This document shows positions 56,501 to 64,000 of a stretch of DNA of 64,000 nucleotides, in pieces. The DNA comes from Odiellus spinosus (Eukaryota; Arthropoda; Arachnida; Opiliones; Phalangiidae), in the NCBI GenBank assembly GCA_963920705.1, contig CAWUCO010000289.1, forward strand, positions 806,001-870,000. Reading direction: 5' to 3'. The notes under the pieces were generated by a model. The model saw nothing but the letters and a program-made list of their open reading frames with translations. It was not told the origin of the DNA and made no database searches. Numbering within the stretch: position 1 is the stretch's first letter; each line of letters begins with the position of its first letter. The translations under genes and the position numbers were made by a program.

Positions 56501-57010
56501 TTTTGTAGCCTTAACTAATTGTTCCCTCTCCCGAAATTCGGAATCTTCTCAGCGCATAGCCTTATCGTCGCGGTCTGCGGCTCTAAAAGCGGGGTTCGCT
56601 CTTTTTGCAGCCTTAACCAATCGTTCCCGCTCCCGAAATTCGGGATCTTCTCTGCGCTTAGCCTTATTTATTCTTTCCTTATCACGGAATTGGGGGTCTA
56701 GCCTACGATCACACCTTCCCCTTTTTTTAGGAGTCCTCTCACTATTATTATCATCCAAATTTTCAACTACTGAAGTTGTTCGATTTTCCCTCCCCAAATC
56801 ACTTGGATTTTGAAAGCTGCCAGCTCCCGGAATACTAGTCGGAGCTTCACTCGCTTTTTGCTTATCTCTTTTGAGCTTGTATAGCTCCCTGCGTCTAGCA
56901 TTGCGCTTGTCCCTTGCATCGGGAGTCTCCAATTTTGAAGCTCGTACTTTCCTATCTTTATCATTTTTGTCGTTTGAAGCCTCTTCTTCCTTTTTCTGGC
57001 GGTCAGACAT
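53544..57010 (-). pseudogene. Helentron Rep (HUH) part with one internal stop
   Basis: A single frame from the ATG at 57010 to 53513, broken once by TGA at 56551-56549. The N-terminus is highly charged with three 34-residue repeats (REDPEFRERER, then NPAFRAADRDDKAMR), caused by 102-bp tandem DNA repeats; the stop lies in the middle one. CEICSRLCF and VVILCKACY are Cys pairs. A DUF6570-like block follows (LPHNTHTIQIKLMRRM, VRPRQILEALKFL), then the Helitron_like_N domain and FQHRGSPHIHSLIWV, the HUH motif, coded near 54810. YIIAYIGKSQ near 54255 holds the paired catalytic tyrosines. The enzyme would nick and join DNA strands in rolling-circle transposition. Confidence 0.88.
56420..56680. repeat. 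102-bp tandem repeat in the Rep gene
   Basis: CGCATAGCCTTATCGTCGCG occurs at 56451 and 56553, and CGCTTAGCC begins a third partial unit at 56655. The unit equals 34 codons, so the frame is kept. Confidence 0.9.
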
Positions 57011-57019
57011 TCTATCCAG

Positions 57020-57290
57020 AATATTTATTATTAGTATAAAGAGTATGTATGAACTAAAGACTTAGACCGGTTTGCCAATCTTGAGTGAAAAACTATATTT
57101 GCAAACCATTATTAAGAAAATTACACGCATTATTTTTTCTCACTTTTTTCGTTCAGAATAAAGGAAGCTATTCTACAATCTACCCGCTTTTGTTACCGTA
57201 TTAAATCAACGTTGAATAACGTTCGCGGAAATATATTCTTCGCCGAGGCAGTGATCGAAATCATCGCCTGTTTTATATCGTGAACACGAA
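57020..57290. other. Upstream flank of the Helentron, nothing firm
   Basis: AT-rich leader that may hold the transposon promoter and its 5' end; no TATA box or terminal motif I could support. Confidence 0.4.
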
Positions 57291-57688
57291 AACCGTTACG
57301 GGGCCTTCCGCGTTACTAAGCCTAAGCTCACTGGTCTCGCGCTTATTCCGTTCAGCCTAAAGTCGGATTCACACAGACCTATTTTCACGCGTTTCACACT
57401 CGAGCACTAATAGGTCTGTGTGCATCCGGCTTAAAGCTTCATTTTCATGCTCTCTAGTAGCGGGTAAAAAACCTAAAAAAATCGACCTCCGCTACAAGCT
57501 TGCATCGATTTCATGCTTGCTAAAGGCGAAATAAATCGCGGAAAAATCCAAAATTAGCGGATTTTCACTAGCCGATCTGTTTGAAACAGATATTTTCCGC
57601 CTCCGCTAAGCGGACCCGCGTAACTTCAAAACGCACGCTAAAATTGTTCGCTACTAGCGAACAAGAAAATGAAGCTTAAGGCAGCCTA

Positions 57689-57913
57689 GGCGCAACGAAA
57701 TAAGCGCGAGAGTAGTGCCTGTCTGATTCGGCGTGTTGCCAATGTTTGAAAGTCGAAAAACCCACAGTCACTTACCAAATTTTTAGGCAGCCAATTATCC
57801 AGCGCCGAACTCTCCTAGATCCTTTAGTAAACGACTGTGGGTTTTTCGACTTTCAAACATTGGCAATACGCCGAATCCGACAGACACTACTCTCGCGCTT
57901 ATTTCGTTGCGCC
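57689..57913. repeat. Palindrome with about 85-bp arms
   Basis: GGCGCAACGAAATAAGCGCG through GCCAATGTTTGAAAGTCG pairs with the inverted copy ending GCGCC at 57913. The loop is about 60 bp. Confidence 0.88.
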
Positions 57914-58149
57914 TAATTTTCATGCTCGCTAGTAGCGGGTAAAAAACCGAAAAATCCGCCTCCGCTACACGCGTGTTTCGTTTTCATGCTTGTTAAAGCC
58001 GAAATAAATCGCGGAGAAGTACAAATTTCAGCGGATTTTCACTTTCTGTTTGAAACAGATATTTCCCGCTTCCGCTAGGAGGACCCGCGGAACTTGAAAA
58101 CGCTCGCTAAAATTGTCCGCTACTAGCGACCATGAAAACGGGGCTTTAA

Positions 58150-58299
58150 CCCTCTTTAGACGAGGCCTAATTAGCCGTGGTTTGATCAGATTTAACCGAG
58201 GTTTAAGTAGCCTTCTCAGTTCAAAAAACTTCGGTTAACTGTGATTAAACCTCGGTTAAATCTGATTAAACCGGCTAGTTACGCCTCGTCTGAAAAGGG
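58150..58299. repeat. Hairpin element, arms about 58 bp
   Basis: CCCTCTTTAGACGAGGCCTA through AACCGAGGTTTA pairs with TAAACCTCGGTT through GCCTCGTCTGAAAAGGG. Confidence 0.85.
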
Positions 58300-58724
58300 T
58301 ATAAGGCTGCCTTAAGCCGGATTCACACAGACCTATTTTCACGCGTGTGTGCTCATAGAAGTAACATTGGCGCGCGAGCGTAAAAATAGGTCTGTGTGAA
58401 TCCGGCTTTAGGCAGAACGGAATAAACGCGAGATCAGCGAACTCTCCGTATACCAAGGAATATTCATATTCCTTGCGTATACCACTAAATTTACCCGCCA
58501 AACCCGCACCCTATTTTAGCTCCGCCTCCTCTTAAAAGTTAAGGGAAAAAACGTTCAATATTTTTTCCATGAGGCCCTAGGACTATTTATTTTTTTATTA
58601 TTAATCAAGATCGTCAGACCAGCTCAATTTTACCCGCTAATTTTCCTTGGATGGCTTGCAACAGTCCTTTTTAAATTTTCTCTAAGCACTTGAGGTTTTA
58701 AAAAGTTTTGCCCAATTTCCTTAA

Positions 58725-59157
58725 AGGGAGAATGCAACCTAACAACAAGTGATTTTTTATCGATTCCTTATTGTTTAAATATGCCTAATCCACTACTGAA
58801 AATATTTACAAACAAATATTAAACTAGAAATAAATTTAAAACTTACCCAGAAAATAGGCTTAGTGGGATTCATGGAGGTCCTGTTTTCCTCGCGTGTAAG
58901 GTCTAGCGACCAATCGCACGCGACGTAAGTCTCGTGGAGATCTCGCGTGAACGACGGGCCTTTGCTCATTGGTCGCTAGACCTTACACGGACGCGATTCA
59001 GGATCTCCATGAATCCCGCTAAGCCTATTTTCAGGGTAAGTTTTAAATTTATTTCTAGTTTAATATTTGCATTGTAAACTTTTTATCGGTGGATTAGGCC
59101 TATTTAAACGATAAGGAATCGATAAAAAATCACTTGTAATTAGGTTGCATTCTCCCT
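58725..59157. mobile_element. Foldback MITE at a TTAA target (piggyBac-like)
   Basis: Flanked by TTAA at 58721-58724 and 59158-59161. Ends read AGGGAGAATGCAACCTAA inward on both sides. Arms of about 190 bp pair almost fully (GATTTTTTATCGATTCCTTA; AAACTTACCC; TTGGTCGCTAGACCTTACAC). TTAA duplication is the hallmark of piggyBac-type insertion; no transposase is present. Confidence 0.87.
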
Positions 59158-59164
59158 TTAACTA

Positions 59165-59465
59165 ACCTCTCAGAGTTATATGTGGTGCCAAATTAAGGTG
59201 AACTACAGATAATCAACCAGCTGCATTTAGAAGACATTCAAACATGATAGCATGCGTAAAGGTAGGCTCTCAATATCATAATAAACAAACAATTGACAGA
59301 GATAACGGATAGCATAAGTTTGTGGCACCCCCACTGTGAATATTTCCAAAAGTACAGAAATTTCACTGACCGAGGGGAAATAACTAAAAGAACGACCTTG
59401 TACTCTTATTTTTCCTCGCGGTTTACTGAATTACAGTGAATTAGATACTTTGTACTGTAGAAAGC
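59165..59465. repeat. Interspersed repeat family R1, copy 3
   Basis: Same block order as at 20835 and 21200: CAGCTGCA, GGCTCTCAATATC, AGAGATAACGGATAG, AACGACCTTGTACTCTTATT, CGCGGTTTACTGA and ATACTTTGTAC. Confidence 0.65.
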
Positions 59466-59503
59466 AAGCGAATTCTGGTCAAGCTTGAAAAATATTTTGG
59501 GTA

Positions 59504-59522
59504 AAAAAAAAAAAAAAAAAAA
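59504..59522. repeat. Poly(A) run
   Basis: Nineteen or so consecutive A's; it is followed by a small palindrome of AATCCCACAATGTGGGATT. Confidence 0.8.
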
Positions 59523-59563
59523 TCCCTTAATCCCACAATGTGGGATTTACCCCACACATTGGC

Positions 59564-59885
59564 AGGGTTTCCACAGGTCAGGGAAAACAGGGAAAAGTCA
59601 GGAAATTTGAAAAAGAACAAAAAAGTAAAGGAATTTAAAGATCTTTCAAGAAGCCAGGAAATTAGAATAATTATCTGCGGAAAAGATTCTCAGCTGACCG
59701 TGTCAGTTGTATAGATTAGAACAAAGATACGCGTGCGAAAAGTTTGGCGAGTGCAATTATAAATATAAAAGGTTCAAAATTGGGTAGTATTAGCTGAAAC
59801 GGTCAGGAATAATCGTTGGAAAAGGTCAGGGAAAAACCTGGAAAAATCAGGGAATTTTAATCTGAAAAAACTGTGACAACCCTGA
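59564..59885. mobile_element. hAT-like MITE
   Basis: Ends are CAGGGTTTCCACAG and the inverted CTGTGACAACCCTG. The interior repeats GTCAGGGAAAA-type words near both ends, common in hAT non-autonomous elements. No clear 8-bp target duplication, so the family call is tentative. Confidence 0.65.
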
Positions 59886-59949
59886 ATTAAGGCTGTCGTC
59901 CGTCTTGACGAAAAACGAGTTCTGGAGGAGAGAGCATCGCCGCTCTCCG

Positions 59950-60060
59950 TAGTCGTTCACCAACGGGCGATAGGCTAAAATTAGGCTTAGGCGGAGCTGA
60001 ATAAGCTCGAGCGCGAAACCAGCGAGCTTAGGCTTACTAACGCGGAAGGCCCCGCTCCCC
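59950..60060. repeat. Segment inverted relative to 57296-57350
   Basis: GAGCTTAGGCTTACTAACGC and CGGAAGGCCCCG are the reverse complement of 57296-57330. The pair may bracket a larger composite element from 57296 to 60060. Confidence 0.6.
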
Positions 60061-60716
60061 CGAAACGCGAGAAGTGAAAGAACAACAGCAACTCCCCATA
60101 AGAGTCTGGGTCCACGTAATGTTAAAAATTTTCGTCTCTTTTATGATAAATTCGTATTATATTATTAAAATAGGGTAGTTGGGGGATAATTTAAAGCTAA
60201 AATTCGAGCTCACAACTGTAAATTTTGGGAATTACAACGAATGGAAGGTTTCTTCCATAATGTAAAGAATAGGAAGAATCTATGACTTCCGTGCCGGATA
60301 TGAAAGCCTTCCCCCACACGAAAATCTTGAACGGTTATTATTTTAGATTCATAATTATGTTAGGAAAATATTAGGAAAGAATTATTTTGTAACTGCCACG
60401 GGTATAGTGCTGGCGGCAAAATGAAATTGGTATATTTTTGGTCTACTATGCCTCGAAATCCTCGAAAACGCCTGTAGAAGTGTTCCACTTGTCAAGCATT
60501 CATGCAGTAGGCTTTTGCTAGCTTTACAGGGGCCGTGCAAAGACTATATAGCTTACTTGAATAGTCTTTGGTGTATAAGAAACTCGAAAAATAAATAGAG
60601 AAATCATACCAATTAGAAGATACTGGAGTAGTATCTTTAATTTTTATTTCATATTAAACAAAACACACTTGTATAAAACGGACAAATTATTCATTTAACG
60701 CTAAGGTTTTCTACGT

Positions 60717-61693
60717 TTAACGTATGTCTGGTAGTTCAAGCTCAGTGGCATCTTCACACACTACACGCAATTTTGACTGGTACCAACTGCCTCGATCTTC
60801 ATGGCGACGATAACCAAGATACCAGATTACGCTGCTAACGTGAACACAAGTACCTATCGTCAAACTACCACCTTTGCAATTGCAATACCAGCCTTTAATG
60901 GCATTTGCACCTGTCCCGTTCGGTACATAACGAATTAGAGCTTGGTGAACAGCTGAGGTGGAAAATTGACCAGGCACGCGTATACGAATTAAGTCATGTT
61001 CAACTTTGGACACTTCGACGCTGAAAGAGCCGGATTTCTCTATAGTCAACGCCACATAAGATTCAGCGCGTTTCGTTTTAAAGTCGCTCATTACCACCTC
61101 ACGTACATCACTTTCACGAAGTACAGGGAAGTCTTGAAATTCACTATCCTCAATTCGTTGCCATTGAGGATTTTCTTTCGTAGAGACTGCCAGCATTTTT
61201 TCGACGGAGTCTTCCCAGGAACCTTTAAGATGTAACTCCGGGTGGTAGGCGTTCAACAGCGCAGCAGCAATTTGAAGAAGTTCCGGAACTAATGGTAACA
61301 TATGCACAGGTATACGGTTTTGAAAAAAACGATACACCGTCTGCAAATGCCCATTCCTAACTTCAACCGGCCACCTGAAGTACGTTACTTGTCGGGAACG
61401 ATTAACTTCTTGCGTGTTTACTTGCGTCTCGCCTTTAGACAAGAACGAAGGCATTTGTAAATCCACACCCAGTTCAGTCAGTACGCTGTTGGAGTCTCGA
61501 AACCGCGGTCTGCCAGTACAACGTCACCAACTTGAAAGAAAGACTGGAGTTTTTCTCTCTTTTTGATAGAATGGTTTAAAATGCGCGCGTCGTTATTGCG
61601 GACATTAGCAAAGTAGGGTCCGATTATATCTATTATGTAACCCGTAGTTGTTACCATTAACATTGGCTTGAGGATATGCTGGCCTTTGTGCAC
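60717..61693 (-). pseudogene. DDE transposase with SWIM zinc finger, 5'-truncated
   Basis: The frame at 61693-61478 has HKGQHILKPMLMVTTTGYII and VVLADRGFE with a catalytic Asp. A one-base shift near 61480 leads to 61466-60717: DLQMPSFLSKGETQ, then FRWPVEVRNGHLQ with the catalytic Glu, LPLVPELLQIAAALLNAYHP, a variable region, and GWYCNCKGGSLTIGTCVHV, a SWIM-type C-x-C/C-x-H finger. DDE plus SWIM fits the IS4EU (ISL2EU) group. The N-terminus with the first Asp is absent. Confidence 0.8.
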
Positions 61694-61724
61694 ACAGAAG
61701 GATTTGTGAAGAACGGTATAGTCC

Positions 61725-62135
61725 TTGGATAGTGAATTTCAAGACTTCCCTGTACTTCGTGAAAGTGATGTACGTGAGGTGGTAATGAGCGACTTTAAAA
61801 CGAAACGCGCTGAATCTTATGTGGCGTTGACTATAGAGAAATCCGGCTCTTTCAGCGTCGAAGTGTCCAAAGTTGAACATGACTTAATTCGTATACGCGT
61901 GCCTGGTCAATTTTCCACCTCAGCTGTTCACCAAGCTCTAATTCGTTATGTACCGAACGGGACAGGTGCAAATGCCATTAAAGGCTGGTATTGCAATTGC
62001 AAAGGTGGTAGTTTGACAATAGGTACTTGTGTATCTTGGTTATCGTCGCCATGAAGATCGAGGCAGTTGGTACCAGTCAAAATTGCGTGTAGTGTGTGAA
62101 GATGCCACTGAGCTTGAACTACCAGACATACGTTA
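61725..62135 (+). pseudogene. Inverted duplicate of the transposase C-terminal part
   Basis: Codes DSEFQDFPVLRESDVREV through NCKGGSLTIGTCV on the plus strand, the same as the minus-strand gene at 61140 to 60830. It lacks about 20 bases at the finger histidine (61131-62032 comparison), which shifts the frame. Confidence 0.88.
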
Positions 62136-62689
62136 AACGTAGAAAATCTAAGCGTTAAATGAATAATTTGTCCGTTTTATACAAGTGTGTTTTGTTTAAT
62201 ATGAAATAAAAATTAAAGATACTACTCCAGTATCTTCTAATTGGTATGATTTCTCTATTTATTTTTCGAGTTTCTTATACACCAAAGACTATTCAAGTAA
62301 GCTATATAGTCTTTGCACGGCCCCTGTAAAGCTAGCAAAAGCCTACTGCATGAATGCTTGACAAGTGGAACACTTCTACAGGCGTTTTCAAGGATTTCGA
62401 GGCATAGTAGACCAAAAATATACCAATTTCATTTTGCCGCCAGCACTATACCCGTGGCAGTTACAAAATAATTCTTTCCTAATATTTTCCTAACATAATT
62501 ATGAATCTAAAATAATAACCGTTCAAGATTTTCGTGTGGGGGAAGGCTTTCATATCCGGCACGGAAGTCATAGATTCTTCCTATTCTTTACATTATGGAA
62601 GAAACCTTCCATTCGTTGTAATTCCCAAAAATTTACAGTTGTGAGCTCGAAATTTAGCTTTAAATTATCCCCCAACTACCCTATTTTTA

Positions 62690-63675
62690 CCTCCCCGAGT
62701 GAACTTGTTCACGGGGAGGTTTTACGTTCGTCGTGTCTGTGTGTCTGTGTGTCTGTGTGTCTGTGTGTCTGTGTGTCTGTGTGTCTGTGTGTCTGTGTGT
62801 CTGTCACTTCCGGTGTAAGCGGATATCCTGTGTAACCGGATATCACGTGACCTAGCACGTAGAGCAAAAATCTTGGGACTCAAGACGTAAACATGCCATT
62901 TTATCGTTCAATTCCGTTCAACGGGAATTCCTATAATCAGGCTGCCACATGGATGGTGTCGTGCGATTTTATGCAACCGTGGACGTCTCCCATTGCATAT
63001 TATCGCCTTCCACCATCCACATCAAACCTCGATGCTGGGCAGTTGAAGGCGATTATACACAATGGGACGTCTCCCACTGTTATAATCACCTCCGACCATC
63101 CAAACGCACCAAGGTCCAACCTTCAGTTTCCGATCTCAGCGGGCCATATTAGCGAGGCGTCCCTCACTAATATGGTCCACATCAACCATCAACTCGCCCC
63201 CTCTACGGGTCAGATTTTCGTTCGTAGCTACACTGAGCGCCTGGTGTAATAACTACCTCCAGACATTGAACAGGGGGTGGGTTCCCCTTTCTTCACAGCT
63301 TTAAGTTACAGATACCTAATAATGTTTTTCGATCGCCTTATATACCACTTTTTTTACACTAACGCGTTGTAGCCTTATGGCGTGGTATCTTTCAGTGAAT
63401 TGAAACGAAATGCTCATTTAAACTATAATTAAAATTTCTTAAATTACTTAACTTAGTCTAATTAATAATTTCGCTGAAAATTAAATTAAAATTAAATGTT
63501 ATTTTAGAAGATATTTAAGAAATTGTCTAAGAATTTTGTGAAATTTGTGTGTTCAATACCAGCTCGAGTTGGCAGCACGCGTTAAGCTATTTTCCATGTA
63601 CCATTTAGTCCAAAAACATAGGTATAAAGGTATTGTAGGCTTAGGCTTGCTGCAAACTCAGGGTGGATTGGAAAA
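62690..63675 (+). repeat. Interspersed repeat R3, copy B
   Basis: Same order as copy A at 46010. It begins with a perfect hairpin (CCTCCCCGAGTGAAC with GTTCACGGGGAGG), then a TGTGTGTC microsatellite, GCGGATATCACGTGACCTAG, the GGGACGTCTCCCACTG words, and an AT-rich tail ending CTTGCTGCAAACTCAGGGTG. It starts 7 bases after the palindromic transposon. Confidence 0.88.
62735..62804. repeat. TGTGTGTC microsatellite, about 8 units
   Basis: Uninterrupted octamer repeat within R3 copy B; copy A has a shorter, TG-interrupted version. Confidence 0.93.
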
Positions 63676-63808
63676 CTAATACAGTTCAACTTCTACGCAT
63701 ATGGAAGTAGTCTTGTTTTTTATCTATTTTAATTGATTGATTTAATTTTTTAGCTTAGCCTCAGTTATTAAAATGTGTAGGTGTTTTTTTTTTATTTTGT
63801 TTATCGCA

Positions 63809-63842
63809 TATATAAAAGCGTGAAATACTATTTCGGCCGTCA
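63809..63842 (+). promoter_or_regulatory. Candidate TATA promoter at the window edge
   Basis: TATATAAAAG at 63809-63818, with GTCAGAG (an initiator-like CA start near 63842) about 32 bases later, followed by GC-rich sequence to the window end. It could drive a gene or an LTR-type element beyond the window. Confidence 0.35.
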
Positions 63843-64000
63843 GAGAAAAAGCTGGGATCGAAGAGCTGGTTACCTTTTCGCTCGCCGTACCAATTCACTA
63901 GTGTGATGGTAATTCGACAGCGGCTCTTAGCTGCTTCGACTGGCGTTTCTCTCCGTGGAGTGATACCTCCTTTACCTCGGTGTCGAGGAGAGCTAATACA

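Larger units (their letters stand above)
50961..57010 (-). mobile_element. Helentron (Helitron with endonuclease), degenerate
   Basis: Leftward order: zinc-binding and Rep (HUH) part, Pif1-type helicase, and an AP-like endonuclease at the C-terminus. The nuclease fusion marks the Helentron/Helitron2 branch of rolling-circle transposons. Ends could not be fixed. Damage: one stop codon in the Rep frame, an inverted duplication between Rep and helicase, and a lesion at helicase Walker B. Confidence 0.9.
57296..58445. mobile_element. Nest of at least six inverted-repeat elements
   Basis: The outer pair is CTCGCGCTTATTCCGTTCAG (57339) with its inverted form near 58420. Inside are two hairpins of the same family (57362-57431 and 58317-58405, CGGATTCACACAGACCTATT), two direct copies of a roughly 235-bp MITE (57433-57680 and 57914-58146, ends TTTTCATGCTC, CTAGTAGCGGG), a 225-bp palindrome between them (57689-57913), and another hairpin (58150-58299, CCGAGGTTTA stem). 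None encodes protein. Confidence 0.8.
60171..62683. mobile_element. Palindromic IS4EU/Harbinger-like DNA transposon
   Basis: Outer ends TAGGGTAGTTGGGGGATAAT are inverted copies of each other, and the arms (60171 to about 61140, and about 61725 to 62683) match nearly base for base. The unpaired middle (61145-61725) holds the only copy of the catalytic core. The transposase 5' part is missing, replaced by an inverted copy of its 3' part, so the element is a fold-back derivative. Confidence 0.87.

Overview
The window is nuclear DNA from an animal, most likely an arthropod. The evidence is: genes with GT-AG introns, a two-exon candidate gustatory receptor, short TTAGG runs (the insect-type telomere repeat), and transposon families common in arthropod genomes. 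Almost everything recognisable is mobile or virus-derived DNA, most of it broken.

Positions 1 to about 14,450 hold a Polinton/Maverick (adintovirus-like) provirus. Its left end lies at or beyond the window start. Rightward genes occupy the left half: an unknown gene, protein-primed DNA polymerase B, a single-BIR (IAP-like) protein, a packaging ATPase, a pX-like basic/hydrophobic protein, a low-complexity protein and a membrane protein. Leftward genes occupy the right half: a small membrane protein, minor capsid protein, basic core protein, major capsid protein, an unknown gene, integrase and an adenain-like protease. Gene spacing is virus-tight, with two ATGA stop/start overlaps. Stop codons and frameshifts break polymerase, integrase, both capsid genes and several others. 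ATPase, BIR, core, protease and membrane genes stay open.

Positions 14,450 to 20,400 hold a two-exon transposon-type gene (15.3-16.3 kb) and a LINE on the minus strand (about 16.37-20.35 kb). Positions 20,400 to 32,000 are mostly non-coding: an interspersed repeat, a satellite with a 208-bp higher-order period, a 26-bp minisatellite, a hairpin, a second LINE with a PHD finger in ORF1, and arrays of TGATCGA-type motifs carrying a nested MITE.

Positions 32,175 to 34,978 are a palindromic Tc1/mariner-type element with two head-to-head transposase copies between TA dinucleotides. A MITE with a tRNA-like core follows at 36.4-37.0 kb, then the gustatory receptor-like gene (minus strand, 37.4-39.1 kb). 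Positions 39.4 to 49 kb contain a GC-rich inverted-repeat element, a 457-bp foldback, a 115-bp satellite, a 4.3-kb structure with long inverted ends and a possible small host gene. Positions 49.8 to 57.0 kb hold satellite DNA and a Helentron (Rep, Pif1-type helicase, endonuclease). Positions 57.3 to 64.0 kb are a nest of inverted-repeat elements, a TTAA-flanked foldback, a hAT-like MITE, a palindromic IS4EU/Harbinger-like transposon and the second copy of a 950-bp repeat.

Two themes stand out. One is a virus-like element carrying an anti-apoptosis-type gene. The other is an unusual density of palindromes, several made by inverted duplication of part of an autonomous transposon.
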